64,000 nucleotides of DNA, from NCBI RefSeq assembly GCF_001439785.1, contig NZ_JYLI01000016.1:62001-126000 (forward strand), given 5' to 3'. This document shows, piece after piece, positions 48,089-57,876 of this stretch. The notes beneath the pieces are model-generated. The model saw only the letters and a list, made by a program, of their open reading frames with translations. It did no database searches and was not told the origin of the DNA. Numbering within the stretch: the first letter of the stretch is position 1; every line of letters begins with the position of its first letter. Origin of the DNA: Pseudomonas poae. GTDB taxonomy: Bacteria; Pseudomonadota; Gammaproteobacteria; Pseudomonadales; Pseudomonadaceae. The translations under genes and the position numbers were made by a program.

Positions 48089-49270
48089 ATGACCCGAATC
48101 GGAACTCCATTGTCGCCAACCGCGACCCGCGTAATGCTGTGTGGCTGCGGTGAGCTGGGCAAGGAAGTGGTGATCGAGCTGCAGCGCCTGGGCGTTGAAG
48201 TGATTGCCGTGGATCGCTACGCCAACGCGCCGGCCATGCAGGTGGCGCATCGCAGCCATGTGATCAACATGCTCGATGGCGCCGCTCTGCGTGCGGTGAT
48301 CGAGGCGGAAAAACCGCACTTCATCGTGCCGGAAATCGAAGCCATCGCCACCGCCACCCTGGTTGAGCTGGAAGCCGAAGGCTTTACCGTGATCCCGACC
48401 GCGCGTGCCACCTCGCTGACCATGAACCGTGAAGGCATCCGTCGCCTGGCCGCCGAAGAGCTGGACCTGCCGACCTCGCCGTATCACTTCGCCGACACCT
48501 TCGAGGACTACAGCCAGGCCGTGCAGGCGCTGGGTTTTCCGTGCGTGGTCAAGCCGGTGATGAGTTCGTCGGGCAAGGGCCAGAGCCTGTTGCGCAGCGC
48601 CGATGACGTGCAGAAAGCCTGGGATTACGCCCAGGAGGGCGGACGTGCCGGCAAAGGTCGCGTGATCATCGAGGGCTTCATCGACTTCGACTACGAAATC
48701 ACCCTGCTGACCGTGCGCCATATCGGCGGTACCACGTTCTGTGCGCCGGTGGGGCATCGTCAGGAGAAGGGCGACTATCAGGAATCCTGGCAGCCCCAGG
48801 CCATGAGCCCGGTGGCCCTGGCCGAATCCGAGCGCGTCGCCAAAGCCGTGACCGAAGCCTTGGGCGGTCGTGGCCTGTTTGGTGTGGAGTTGTTCATCAA
48901 AGGGGACCAGGTGTGGTTCAGCGAAGTGTCGCCGCGCCCCCACGACACAGGCCTGGTGACCCTGATTTCCCAGGATCTCTCGCAGTTTGCCCTGCACGCG
49001 CGCGCCATTCTGGGCCTGCCGATTCCGTTGATTCGTCAGTTTGGTCCTTCGGCATCGGCGGTGATTCTGGTAGAGGGGCAGTCGACGCAGACCGCGTTTG
49101 CCAACCTCGGCGCGGCGTTGAGCGAGCCCGATACGGCGTTGCGGTTGTTTGGCAAGCCGCAAGTGAATGGCCAGCGCCGCATGGGTGTGGCGTTGGCGCG
49201 GGATGAGTCGATTGAGGCTGCTCGAGCCAAGGCGACCCGTGCTTCGAAGGCTGTTGTTGTAGAGCTCTGA
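48089..49270 (+). CDS. purT: Formate-dependent GAR transformylase
   Basis: 393 residues, standard length. ATP-grasp enzyme: MLCGCGELGKEVVIELQRLGVEVIAVDRYANAPAMQVAH at the start, MNREGIRRLAAEEL, PVMSSSGKGQS (ATP loop), EGFIDFDYEITLLTVRH and FSEVSPRPHDTGLVTL. It uses formate and ATP to make formyl-GAR, the folate-free alternative at step three of purine synthesis. It works in the same pathway as PurL in this window. Confidence 0.96.
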   Translation: MTRIGTPLSPTATRVMLCGCGELGKEVVIELQRLGVEVIAVDRYANAPAMQVAHRSHVINMLDGAALRAVIEAEKPHFIVPEIEAIATATLVELEAEGFTVIPTARATSLTMNREGIRRLAAEELDLPTSPYHFADTFEDYSQAVQALGFPCVVKPVMSSSGKGQSLLRSADDVQKAWDYAQEGGRAGKGRVIIEGFIDFDYEITLLTVRHIGGTTFCAPVGHRQEKGDYQESWQPQAMSPVALAESERVAKAVTEALGGRGLFGVELFIKGDQVWFSEVSPRPHDTGLVTLISQDLSQFALHARAILGLPIPLIRQFGPSASAVILVEGQSTQTAFANLGAALSEPDTALRLFGKPQVNGQRRMGVALARDESIEAARAKATRASKAVVVEL

Positions 49271-49274
49271 AAGC

Positions 49275-49339
49275 ATCGGGAGCAAGCCCCTCCCACATTT
49301 GAATGTATTCACAAATGTGGGAGGGGGCTTGCTCCCGAT
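49275..49339. repeat. REP doublet between convergent genes
   Basis: CATCGGGAGCAAGCCCCTCC and GGAGGGGGCTTGCTCCCGAT arms extended by CACATTTG / CAAATGTG, same subtype as 24913-24977. Probably ends transcription from both sides. Confidence 0.85.
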
Positions 49340-49348
49340 AGCGGTCTA

Positions 49349-50659
49349 TCAGGCCACCTTGTTCAGATCATTATCCCGCGTCTCTCTCAGGCACAGCACC
49401 GCAATCAAGCTGATCAACGCCGCCGCCGACACATACCCACCCACATAACTCAGCCCACCCATCGCCACCAGCTTGGTCGCGAAGAAGGGGGCCGCTGAAG
49501 CCCCCACGATGCCACCCAGGTTATAGGCCGCTGATGCGCCGGTATAACGCACTCGTGTCGGGAACAGCTCCGGCAGCAACGCGCCCATTGGCGCGAACGT
49601 CACGCCCATCAGAAACAGCTCCAGCGCCAGAAACAAGGCGACCGCCCAGGTCGAGCCCTGGGTCAGCAGCGGTTCCATGGTAAAGCCCGACAGCATCGTC
49701 AGCACCGCGCCGACGATCAGCACCGGCTTGCGCCCGTAACGATCACTGGCCAGCGCCGCCAGTGGTGTCGCCAGGCCCATGAACAGCACCGCAAAGCACA
49801 GCAGGCCGAGGAAGGTTTCGCGGCTGTAGCCCAGCGTCGACACCCCATAGCTCAGGGAAAACGCCGTGGTGATATAGAACAGCGCGTAGCACACCACCAT
49901 CGACGCGGCGCCCAGCAGCACCGGCAGCCAATGCTGGCTGAACAGCTCCACCAGCGGCACTTTCACCGGCGCCTGTTTGGCCACGGCACTGGCGAACACT
50001 GGCGTTTCATGCAGCTTCAGGCGTGCGTACAGGCCGACCATCACCAGCGCCGCGCTGAGGATGAATGGAATACGCCAGCCCCAACTGCGGAACTGCTCGT
50101 CGTTCAGGCTCATCGCCAGAATCAGGAACAGGCCATTGGCCGCCAGGAATCCGATGGACGGGCCCAGTTGCGGGAACATGCCAAACCAGGCGCGCTTGCC
50201 CTTGGGGGCGTTCTCGGTGGCCAGCAACGCCGCGCCGCCCCATTCCCCGCCAAGGCCCAGGCCCTGGCCGAAGCGCAACACACACAGCAGAATCGGCGCC
50301 CAAGCGCCGATGCTGTCGTAGCCGGGCAGCAAGCCGATCAGCGTGGTGCACACGCCCATCAGCAGCAGCGAAGCGACCAGTGTCGACTTGCGGCCGATGC
50401 GGTCGCCGAAGTGGCCAAACAGCGCCGAGCCCAGCGGACGGGCGATAAAGGCGATGCCGAAGGTCAGGAACGACGCGAGCATCTGCGCGGTACCGGAGGT
50501 CTGCGGGAAGAACACCGGGCCAATCACCAGCGCGGCTGCGGTGGCGTAGATATAGAAGTCGTAGAACTCGATGGCGGTGCCGACAATGCTTGCGGTGGCA
50601 ACCCGTGCGGTCGAATTGCTCGGGGCGGCAGGCGTTGCCTCGTTATACGTGGTGGTCAT
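49349..50659 (-). CDS. MHS-family MFS transporter (metabolite:H+ symporter)
   Basis: 436 residues with twelve membrane segments. ASIVGTAIEFYDFYIYATAAALV at the start, LFGHFGDRIGRKSTL (loop 2-3) and GLGLGGEWGGAALLATENAP are MHS signatures, as in ShiA, ProP and KgtP. Substrate cannot be read from sequence; an organic acid is likely. Single gene. Confidence 0.88.
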   Translation of the reverse strand: MTTTYNEATPAAPSNSTARVATASIVGTAIEFYDFYIYATAAALVIGPVFFPQTSGTAQMLASFLTFGIAFIARPLGSALFGHFGDRIGRKSTLVASLLLMGVCTTLIGLLPGYDSIGAWAPILLCVLRFGQGLGLGGEWGGAALLATENAPKGKRAWFGMFPQLGPSIGFLAANGLFLILAMSLNDEQFRSWGWRIPFILSAALVMVGLYARLKLHETPVFASAVAKQAPVKVPLVELFSQHWLPVLLGAASMVVCYALFYITTAFSLSYGVSTLGYSRETFLGLLCFAVLFMGLATPLAALASDRYGRKPVLIVGAVLTMLSGFTMEPLLTQGSTWAVALFLALELFLMGVTFAPMGALLPELFPTRVRYTGASAAYNLGGIVGASAAPFFATKLVAMGGLSYVGGYVSAAALISLIAVLCLRETRDNDLNKVA

Positions 50660-50767
50660 GAGGTATCCCTGGCGGTCATTGTTATTGGTCGAACACCCAT
50701 GGGCTGGGTGGGCGGGGCTCGCGGGGATTATAGGAACAACAGGGGCGCAGCAGCCACCGCAAATCCG

Positions 50768-52006
50768 TCAGACGGCGACAGGCACGCGGTGGGTATGCCA
50801 GATCAGCACCTTGCTGACCCGGTTGTCCTCGGTTTCGAGGATTTCCAGGCGATACCGGCCGATCTTCAGGCACACCGCGCAATCCGGAATGGTCTCCAGT
50901 GCTTCGGTCACCAGGCCGTTGAGGGTCTTGGGGCCGTCACTGGGCAGGTGCCAGGTCAGGCTCTTGTTCAGGTCGCGGATTGAGGCGGCGCCGTCAATGA
51001 TGTAGCGGCCGTCAGTCTGGGCCTCGATATGCGGGTTGTCCGCAATCTGCTCGCTTTCGAACTCGCCGACGATTTCTTCGAGGATATCTTCCAGGGTGAC
51101 GATACCCATCACTTCGCCGTACTCATCCACCACCATGCCCAGGCGCCGCTGCTGCTTGTGGAAGTTCAGCAGTTGCAGTTGCAATGGCGTGCTTTCCGGG
51201 ACGAAGTAAGGTTCGTGGCAGGCCGCCAGCAGCGCGTCTTTGCTCAGGCTGGCATCGGGCAGCAGGTGCTGGATCTGGCGGGTATTGAGCACGGCTTCGA
51301 CCTGGTTGATGTCGCTGTGAAACACCGGCAGGCGAGTACGCGGGTTGGTACGCAGTTGTTCGATGATCTCGTCGATCGAATCATCCAGGTTGATGCCATC
51401 CACTTCACTGCGCGGCACCAGGATGTCATTGACCGTGATGTTGTCCAGGGCATGGATGCCGGGCATGCCAGGCGTGCGGTCTTCATCGGTATCGGCTTGC
51501 GGCTCGTCGTCATGATCAGGCAGCGGGTCATCGCTGTGTTTCACCACGCCGGGTTTGCGTGCGAACGGACGCAGCAGCGACAGGCCCAGGCCATTGAGCA
51601 GCCAGGCCAGTGGATAGAGGAGTTTCAACGGCACGCCCAGCAGTGCATTGCCAAACCCCAGCACCGCTTGAGGGTGGCGGATGGCCAGGGCGCGGGGCAG
51701 GTAGTCGGCCAGCACCAGCAGCAGGGCGCTGGAGATCGCCCAGCCGAGCCACGGCCCATTGTGCTCCCAGGCATAAATTGCCAGCAGGCTGCAGAGCATC
51801 ACCACCATGCCCCGGCACAGGGTGTTGCACAGGATAAGGCTGTTGCGCGGGAAGTTCAGGCGTGCGGCCGCCTTGTCACCCTGGCGTGTGCCGGGGCGTA
51901 GCGCCAGCAGGTGCTGCTGGGCGGTTTCGATGGCGGTAAACAGCGCGGCCCATAACACCAGCAGGGCGATTACCGCGAGCATCGGCCCCAGGGGCAAGTT
52001 GTCCAT
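50768..52006 (-). CDS. CNNM/CorC-type protein: DUF21, CBS pair, CorC_HlyC
   Basis: 412 residues. DUF21 membrane part (1-140, about four segments), CBS pair (about 195-320: TVNDILVPRSEVDGINLDDSIDEII and DKDALLAACHEP-type second repeat, with GMVVDEYGEVMGIVTLEDILEEIVGE) and a C-terminal CorC_HlyC domain. Family members are linked to Mg2+/Co2+ efflux; here a role in divalent-cation homeostasis at the inner membrane is likely. It follows the CcsA-like gene by 12 nt, one transcript. Confidence 0.88.
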   Translation of the reverse strand: MDNLPLGPMLAVIALLVLWAALFTAIETAQQHLLALRPGTRQGDKAAARLNFPRNSLILCNTLCRGMVVMLCSLLAIYAWEHNGPWLGWAISSALLLVLADYLPRALAIRHPQAVLGFGNALLGVPLKLLYPLAWLLNGLGLSLLRPFARKPGVVKHSDDPLPDHDDEPQADTDEDRTPGMPGIHALDNITVNDILVPRSEVDGINLDDSIDEIIEQLRTNPRTRLPVFHSDINQVEAVLNTRQIQHLLPDASLSKDALLAACHEPYFVPESTPLQLQLLNFHKQQRRLGMVVDEYGEVMGIVTLEDILEEIVGEFESEQIADNPHIEAQTDGRYIIDGAASIRDLNKSLTWHLPSDGPKTLNGLVTEALETIPDCAVCLKIGRYRLEILETEDNRVSKVLIWHTHRVPVAV

Positions 52007-52018
52007 GTTTGCTGCCCG

Positions 52019-52831
52019 TCAGATATGCAGGATGTATTCGCGAACCAGCTTGCTGCCGAAATAGGCCAGCATCAGCAGGCAGAAACCGGCCAGGGTCCAG
52101 CGGATTGCCTTGTGCCCGCGCCAGCCGAGGCGGTTGCGGCCCCATAGCAGCACGCTGAACACCACCCAGGCCAGGCAGGCCAGCAGGGTCTTGTGCACCA
52201 GGTGCTGGGCAAACAGGTTCTCGACGAACAGCCAGCCGGAAATCAGCGACAGCGACAGCAGCGTCCAGCCGGCCCACAGGAACCCGAACAACAGGCTTTC
52301 CATGGTTTGCAGCGGCGGGAAGTTTTTGATCAGGCCCGAAGGGTGCTTGTGCTTGAGCTGGTGGTCCTGCAACAGCAGGAGCAGGGCCTGGAACACCGCG
52401 ATGGTGAACATGCCGTAGGCCAGGATCGACAGCAGGATATGCGACAGGATTCCCGGCTCCTCATCGATCACCTGCACCGTACCGGTAGGGGCGAACTGTG
52501 CGAGCAGCACCGTGAGCATGCCCAGCGGAAACAGCAGCACCAGCAGGTTTTCCACCGGGATGCGCGTGCAGGCGATAAGCGTCAGGCCGATCACGGCAGC
52601 CGCGATCAGGCTGGCGGCGCTGAAGAAGTCCAGGCCCAGGCCGATCGGTGTCATCAGGTGGGTAAGGAGGCTGGCGACGTGCGCCACCAGGGCGAGGCCG
52701 CCAAGGCCTGCGAGCAGGCGTTTGTCGGCCTTGACGCATTTGGCCAGGCGGGTGCCCTGGTAGAGGGTCGCAGCGGCATACAGGATGGCGGCGGCGAGGC
52801 TGGGTAGCAAGCTGGGTGACAAGGGAAGCAT
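52019..52831 (-). CDS. CcsA/YpjD-family inner-membrane protein
   Basis: 270 residues from ATG 52831 with AGGA just upstream. Eight hydrophobic segments and the cytochrome-c-assembly pattern in the second half (HILLSILAYGMFTIAVFQALLLLLQDHQLKHK, GWTLLSLSLISGWLF, HKTLLACLAWVVFSVLLWGRNRLGWRGHKA). YpjD/HemX proteins resemble the heme-handling CcsA but their function is unsettled. Divergent from ffh, the place it has in other pseudomonads. Confidence 0.85.
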   Translation of the reverse strand: MLPLSPSLLPSLAAAILYAAATLYQGTRLAKCVKADKRLLAGLGGLALVAHVASLLTHLMTPIGLGLDFFSAASLIAAAVIGLTLIACTRIPVENLLVLLFPLGMLTVLLAQFAPTGTVQVIDEEPGILSHILLSILAYGMFTIAVFQALLLLLQDHQLKHKHPSGLIKNFPPLQTMESLLFGFLWAGWTLLSLSLISGWLFVENLFAQHLVHKTLLACLAWVVFSVLLWGRNRLGWRGHKAIRWTLAGFCLLMLAYFGSKLVREYILHI

Positions 52832-53065
52832 AAATCCTGAAAGGAAAGCCCGAAAGGCGCTGAGTTTGGCATACACCGCCGTTGCACGAAAGACTCCCGG
52901 GCCAGACAGCGGGTGTGCATGGGCGCAGTCTTCGCTATAATCCGCGACCTGCCCACGCCGCAGGCTCGCCGAGCGCTGTTTTTAATAGCGATTTACCACA
53001 GCCTGGGCCGTCATTACCTCGGTCTACCAAAGCATTTCGATGAATGGGGCCTGAAAGGATCGCGC

Positions 53066-54442
53066 ATGTTTGAAAACCTGACTGACCGTCTCTCGCAGAC
53101 GCTGCGCCACGTTACCGGCAAGGCCAAGCTGACCGAGGACAATATTAAAGACACCCTGCGCGAAGTGCGCATGGCGTTGCTGGAAGCCGACGTCGCCCTG
53201 CCGGTGGTCAAGGACTTCGTCAACTCGGTCAAGGAACGTGCGGTCGGCACTGAAGTGTCGCGCAGCCTGACGCCGGGCCAGGCGTTCGTGAAGATCGTCC
53301 AGGCCGAACTCGAAAGCCTGATGGGCGCAGCCAACGAAGACCTGAACCTCAGCGCCGTGCCGCCGGCCGTCGTGCTGATGGCTGGTCTGCAGGGTGCAGG
53401 TAAAACCACCACCGCTGGCAAGCTGGCGCGCTTCCTTAAAGAGCGCAAGAAGAAGTCGGTGATGGTGGTGTCGGCTGACGTTTATCGTCCGGCCGCGATC
53501 AAGCAGCTGGAAATGCTCGCGGGCGAAGTGGGCGTGACCTTCTTCCCGTCGGACCTGAGCCAGAAGCCGGTCGACATCGCCAGCGCGGCTATTAAAGAAG
53601 CGAAGCTCAAATTCATCGACGTGGTCATCGTCGACACCGCCGGTCGTCTGCACATCGACGAAGAGATGATGGGCGAGATCAAGGCGCTGCATGCCGCGAT
53701 CAACCCGGTCGAGACGCTGTTCGTGGTCGACGCCATGACCGGCCAGGATGCGGCCAACACCGCCAAGGCCTTTGGTGATGCGCTGCCGCTGACCGGCGTG
53801 ATCCTCACCAAGGTCGACGGCGATGCCCGTGGTGGTGCCGCGCTGTCGGTACGGGCCATTACCGGCAAACCGATCAAGTTCATCGGTATGGGCGAGAAGA
53901 GCGAAGCGCTCGAACCGTTCCACCCTGAGCGTATTGCTTCGCGCATCCTCGGCATGGGTGACGTGCTCAGCCTGATCGAGCAGGCCGAAGCCACCCTCGA
54001 CAAGGACAAGGCCGACAAGCTGGCCAAGAAGTTGAAGAAGGGCAAGGGCTTCGATCTCGAAGACTTCCGTGATCAGCTTCAGCAGATGAAGAACATGGGC
54101 GGCCTCGGCGGCCTGATGGACAAACTGCCGAACATCGGCGGTGTGAACCTGGCGCAGATGGGCAACGCCCAGGGCGCGGCAGAGAAGCAGTTCAAGCAGA
54201 TGGAAGCCATCATCAATTCCATGACCCCGGCCGAGCGCCGCGACCCTGAGCTGATCAGCGGTTCGCGCAAGCGCCGGATCGCCATGGGGTCCGGCACCCA
54301 GGTGCAGGACATCGGTCGCTTGATCAAGCAGCACAAGCAGATGCAGAAGATGATGAAGAAATTCTCCGCCAAGGGCGGGATGGCCAAGATGATGCGCGGC
54401 ATGGGCGGTATGTTGCCCGGCGGCGGCATGCCTAAAATGTAA
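53066..54442 (+). CDS. ffh: Signal recognition particle GTPase Ffh (SRP54)
   Basis: 458 residues from ATG 53066 (AAAGGA 6 nt upstream). N domain (1-85), G domain with P-loop GLQGAGKTTTAGKLARF, VDTAGRLHIDE and TKVDGDARGGAAL, and the methionine-rich M domain (about 300-458) with SGSRKRRIAMGSGT and an MRGMGGMLPGGGMPKM tail. It binds 4.5S RNA and targets ribosomes to the membrane. Essential. Confidence 0.97.
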   Translation: MFENLTDRLSQTLRHVTGKAKLTEDNIKDTLREVRMALLEADVALPVVKDFVNSVKERAVGTEVSRSLTPGQAFVKIVQAELESLMGAANEDLNLSAVPPAVVLMAGLQGAGKTTTAGKLARFLKERKKKSVMVVSADVYRPAAIKQLEMLAGEVGVTFFPSDLSQKPVDIASAAIKEAKLKFIDVVIVDTAGRLHIDEEMMGEIKALHAAINPVETLFVVDAMTGQDAANTAKAFGDALPLTGVILTKVDGDARGGAALSVRAITGKPIKFIGMGEKSEALEPFHPERIASRILGMGDVLSLIEQAEATLDKDKADKLAKKLKKGKGFDLEDFRDQLQQMKNMGGLGGLMDKLPNIGGVNLAQMGNAQGAAEKQFKQMEAIINSMTPAERRDPELISGSRKRRIAMGSGTQVQDIGRLIKQHKQMQKMMKKFSAKGGMAKMMRGMGGMLPGGGMPKM

Positions 54443-54593
54443 AGTATTCGAGCGCAGGCACTGCTTGCGCTGCGACCCACACGGATGTGGGATCTCCAGC
54501 AAACCCGCCGTTGGCGGGGGCTGACTCGCCGTTTTAACCGACGGCTCTATAGCAGATCTGAATGGCACGCGGGTAGGCGCCGGAAAAAGACAT

Positions 54594-54621
54594 TTGCAAA
54601 AGTCCGGATATTCCTTAGAAT
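54594..54621 (+). promoter_or_regulatory. Sigma-70 promoter of the rpsP operon
   Basis: TTGCAA (54594-54599), a 16-bp spacer and TAGAAT (54616-54621), followed by a GC-rich discriminator (GCGGCC), as usual for ribosomal protein operons. The leader is about 65 nt long. Confidence 0.65.
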
Positions 54622-54693
54622 ATGCGGCCTTTCGGGCACCTATGCCCGCTGTGCATTTAGATTTGCAGCACCGACTACAGGAACGATGTTCAC

Positions 54694-54945
54694 ATGCTAA
54701 CAATCCGTCTTGCCCTTGGCGGCTCCAAAAAGCGCCCGTTTTACCACTTGACCGTAACCGACAGCCGCAACCCGCGCGACGGTTCGCACAAGGAACAGGT
54801 TGGTTTCTTCAACCCGATCGCTCGTGGTCAAGAAGTTCGTCTGTCCGTGAACCAAGAGCGCGTAGCCTACTGGCTGAGCGTGGGTGCACAGCCATCCGAG
54901 CGCGTTGCAAAGCTGTTGAAGGACTCGGCTAAGGCCGCAGCCTGA
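54694..54945 (+). CDS. rpsP: 30S ribosomal protein S16
   Basis: 83 residues, typical. MLTIRLALGGSKKRPFYHLTVTDSRNPRDG and EQVGFFNPIARG are signature parts. First gene of the rpsP-rimM-trmD-rplS operon. Confidence 0.98.
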   Translation: MLTIRLALGGSKKRPFYHLTVTDSRNPRDGSHKEQVGFFNPIARGQEVRLSVNQERVAYWLSVGAQPSERVAKLLKDSAKAAA

Positions 54946-54950
54946 GCAAT

Positions 54951-55487
54951 ATGAACGCGACGCCAGCTGTTGCTGATGATTTGATCGTTATCGGCAAGAT
55001 TTACTCTGTTCATGGCGTTCGCGGCGAAGTGAAGGTGTATTCCTTTACTGATCCGACTGAAAACCTGTTGCAGTACAAAACCTGGACGCTCAAGCGCGAA
55101 GGTAGTGTGAAACAGGTCGAGCTGGTCAGTGGACGCGGGAGCGACAAGTTCCTGGTCGCAAAGCTCAAGGGTCTTGATGACCGTGAAGAAGCTCGTCTTC
55201 TGGCCGGTTATGAGATCTGCGTGCCGCGCAACCTGTTCCCTGAATTGACCGACGGCGAGTACTACTGGTACCAGCTGGAAGGTCTGAAGGTCATTGATCA
55301 ACTGGGGCAATTGCTCGGGAAAATCGATCACCTTCTGGAAACCGGCGCCAATGATGTAATGGTGGTCAAGCCTTGCGCTGGCAGCCTGGATGATCGCGAA
55401 CGGCTGTTGCCCTATACCGGGCATTGCGTGTTGGCCGTCGACCTGGTCGCAGGCGAGATGAAGGTGGAATGGGACGCGGACTTCTAA
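54951..55487 (+). CDS. rimM: Ribosome maturation factor RimM
   Basis: 178 residues. IVIGKIYSVHGVRGEVKVYSFTD (N-terminal barrel) and the PRC-barrel half beginning YYWYQLEGLKVI, closing LLPYTGHCVLAVDLVAGEMKVEWDADF. It assists 30S head assembly by binding S19. Five nt after rpsP. Confidence 0.96.
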   Translation: MNATPAVADDLIVIGKIYSVHGVRGEVKVYSFTDPTENLLQYKTWTLKREGSVKQVELVSGRGSDKFLVAKLKGLDDREEARLLAGYEICVPRNLFPELTDGEYYWYQLEGLKVIDQLGQLLGKIDHLLETGANDVMVVKPCAGSLDDRERLLPYTGHCVLAVDLVAGEMKVEWDADF

Positions 55488-55489
55488 GC

Positions 55490-56242
55490 GTGGCTAATTT
55501 GCGCATTGAAGTGATCAGTTTGTTTCCCGAGATGTTTTCCGCCATCAGCGAGTACGGCATCACCAGTCGGGCGGTGAAACAGGGGCTGTTGCAGCTCACC
55601 TGTTGGAATCCGCGAGACTACACGACGGATCGGCATCACACTGTGGACGATCGCCCATTTGGCGGTGGCCCGGGCATGGTGATGAAGATCAAGCCCCTGG
55701 AAGACGCATTGGTTCAGGCCAAGGCAGCTTCCGGGGAGAAGGCGAAGGTAATTTACCTGTCCCCTCAAGGCCGTCAGCTGAAACAGGCTGGGGTCCGCGA
55801 ACTGGCGAATGAGGAAGCATTAATCCTGATTGCCGGTCGCTATGAAGGCATTGACGAGCGTTTTATTGACGCTCATGTCGATGAAGAGTGGTCGATTGGT
55901 GACTATGTCCTGTCTGGCGGTGAGCTGCCGGCGATGGTCCTGATAGATGCGGTTACACGGCTGCTGCCTGGAGCTTTAGGGCATGCGGACTCTGCGGAGG
56001 AAGATTCCTTCACGGATGGTTTGCTGGATTGCCCGCACTACACCCGCCCGGAGGTGTATGCGGATCAGCGTGTTCCCGACGTGTTGCTAAGTGGCAATCA
56101 CGCACACATCCGGCGTTGGCGTTTACAGCAGTCCCTTGGTCGGACCTATGAACGACGCGCCGATCTTCTGGATAGCCGCTCGCTTTCTGGAGAAGAGAAG
56201 AAGCTGCTCGAGGAATACATCCTCGCGCGGGACGATAGTTAA
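55490..56242 (+). CDS. trmD: tRNA (guanine-N1-)-methyltransferase
   Basis: 250 residues from GTG at 55490, 3 nt after the rimM stop; an earlier in-frame ATG inside rimM is not credible. SPOUT fold with trefoil knot: ISLFPEMFSAISEYGITSRAVKQG, TVDDRPFGGGPGMVMK, YLSPQGRQLKQ, AGRYEGIDERF and EWSIGDYVLSGGELPAM. It makes m1G37 in tRNA to prevent frameshifting. Confidence 0.97.
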   Translation: MANLRIEVISLFPEMFSAISEYGITSRAVKQGLLQLTCWNPRDYTTDRHHTVDDRPFGGGPGMVMKIKPLEDALVQAKAASGEKAKVIYLSPQGRQLKQAGVRELANEEALILIAGRYEGIDERFIDAHVDEEWSIGDYVLSGGELPAMVLIDAVTRLLPGALGHADSAEEDSFTDGLLDCPHYTRPEVYADQRVPDVLLSGNHAHIRRWRLQQSLGRTYERRADLLDSRSLSGEEKKLLEEYILARDDS

Positions 56243-56287
56243 CAACGTATCGATGGTAGGTCCAATGACTTACCTTAGGAGCACAGC

Positions 56288-56638
56288 ATGACTAACAAAA
56301 TCATCCTTGCACTCGAAGCAGAGCAGATGACCAAAGAGATCCCTACCTTTGCCCCGGGCGACACCATTGTCGTTCAGGTGAAAGTGAAGGAAGGCGACCG
56401 TTCGCGTCTGCAAGCGTTCGAAGGCGTGGTAATCGCCAAGCGTAACCGTGGTGTGAACAGTGCTTTCACTGTTCGTAAAATCTCCAACGGTGTTGGCGTA
56501 GAGCGTACTTTCCAGACCTACAGCCCGCAAATCGACAGCATGGCCGTCAAGCGTCGCGGTGACGTACGTAAAGCCAAGCTGTACTACCTGCGTGACCTGT
56601 CCGGTAAAGCAGCTCGCATCAAGGAAAAACTGGCTTAA
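56288..56638 (+). CDS. rplS: 50S ribosomal protein L19
   Basis: 116 residues: [33 protein letters not shown] and [25 protein letters not shown]. Last gene of the operon, with AGGAG shortly before the ATG and a terminator after it. Confidence 0.98.
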
Positions 56639-56657
56639 GTCCAGCTTTCCGATGCAG

Positions 56658-56685
56658 AAAAAAGCAGCCTTCGGGCTGCTTTTTT
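56658..56685 (+). terminator. Intrinsic terminator of the rpsP-rplS operon
   Basis: AAAAAAGCAGCC-TTCG-GGCTGCTTTTTT, a 12-bp stem with tetraloop and T-run, 20 nt past the rplS stop. Confidence 0.95.
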
Positions 56686-56727
56686 GTGCCCGGGATTTTT
56701 TGACTGGCCCGCAACCGCGTCGCAGCC

Positions 56728-56799
56728 ATCGCAGGCAAACCAGCTCCCGCACTTGAATATGTTTACCTATCAACATAGGTGAGCTGGCTTGCCTGCGAT
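56728..56799. repeat. REP doublet before xerD
   Basis: ATCGCAGGCAAACCAGCTCC and GAGCTGGCTTGCCTGCGAT arms around a 30-nt spacer; same subtype as 47419, with one mismatch in the left arm. Confidence 0.8.
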
Positions 56800-56838
56800 A
56801 GGATCTACCCGATACCACCGCCATCAGCCTGAGTCCCC

Positions 56839-57735
56839 ATGCCCGCCATCGACCATCCTCTGATCGACCGCTTCCTCGACGCCCTCTGGCTGGAAAAAGG
56901 CCTGTCGGACAACACTCGCCAGGCCTATCGCAGCGATCTGGCCTTGTTCAATGGCTGGCTGCAGGAAAAGCACCTGGAGCTGATCAATGCCGGTCGCGAG
57001 CTGATCCTCGATCACCTGGCCTGGCGCCTGGAGCAAAACTACAAGCCGCGTTCCACTGCACGATTTCTCTCGGGGGTGCGCGGCTTTTACCGTTATTTGC
57101 TGCGGGAAAAGCTCATCACTCTCGACCCGACCCTGCAGATCGACATGCCGCAACTGGGCAGGCCATTGCCCAAGTCGCTGTCAGAGGCCGACGTCGATGC
57201 CTTGCTCGCCGCCCCTGACCTGAGCGAAGCCATCGGTCAGCGTGACCGTGCCATGCTGGAGGTGCTCTACGCGTGCGGCCTGCGAGTGACCGAGCTGATC
57301 AGCCTGACCCTTGAGCAGGTCAACCTGCGCCAGGGCGTGCTGCGGGTGATGGGCAAGGGCAGCAAGGAGCGTCTGGTGCCCATGGGCGAGGAGGCGATTG
57401 TGTGGGTGGAGCGCTACATGCGCGACGCGCGCCATGAGCTGCTCGGCGGACGTCCCAGCGATGTGCTGTTCCCCAGCCAGCGCGGTGAGCAGATGACGCG
57501 TCAGACCTTCTGGCACCGTATCAAGCACCAGGCCAAGGTCGCCGGGATCGGCAAGACCCTGTCGCCGCATACCTTGCGCCATGCCTTCGCCACCCATTTG
57601 CTCAATCACGGTGCCGATTTGCGGGTGGTGCAAATGCTGCTCGGCCACAGCGACTTGTCCACCACCCAGATTTATACCCACGTTGCGCGGGCACGCTTGC
57701 AGGATATGCATGCCAGGCACCACCCACGCGGCTGA
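56839..57735 (+). CDS. xerD: Tyrosine recombinase XerD
   Basis: 298 residues. SAM-like core-binding domain (about 5-95) and catalytic domain with Arg149 in ACGLRVTELISL, HTLRHAFATHLL, LGHSDLSTTQIYTH and nucleophile Tyr279. Together with XerC it resolves chromosome dimers at dif. A chromosomal housekeeping gene rather than an integrase, judging by the dsbC neighbour. Confidence 0.95.
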   Translation: MPAIDHPLIDRFLDALWLEKGLSDNTRQAYRSDLALFNGWLQEKHLELINAGRELILDHLAWRLEQNYKPRSTARFLSGVRGFYRYLLREKLITLDPTLQIDMPQLGRPLPKSLSEADVDALLAAPDLSEAIGQRDRAMLEVLYACGLRVTELISLTLEQVNLRQGVLRVMGKGSKERLVPMGEEAIVWVERYMRDARHELLGGRPSDVLFPSQRGEQMTRQTFWHRIKHQAKVAGIGKTLSPHTLRHAFATHLLNHGADLRVVQMLLGHSDLSTTQIYTHVARARLQDMHARHHPRG

Positions 57736-57876
57736 AAACGCCCAATTTATGCCGCTGCGAGCTGCCCTGCGGCCCAACTGTGGTAGGCTTTGCCGGTTAG
57801 CAAAGGCGACGGTCCGGCCCCGAGTTTCCAATCGGCTTGACTGCACCGTTCCTGCATCTGCCCCTCAGGAGTTTCC

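Noticed and set aside
53024..54703. 559-codon leftward open frame over ffh
   Set aside because: Shadow of ffh, with His/Leu-rich low-complexity translation and no ribosome site.
56839..57735. Integrase of a mobile element
   Set aside because: Sequence and dsbC/hom neighbourhood fit housekeeping XerD; no attachment sites or phage genes are nearby.
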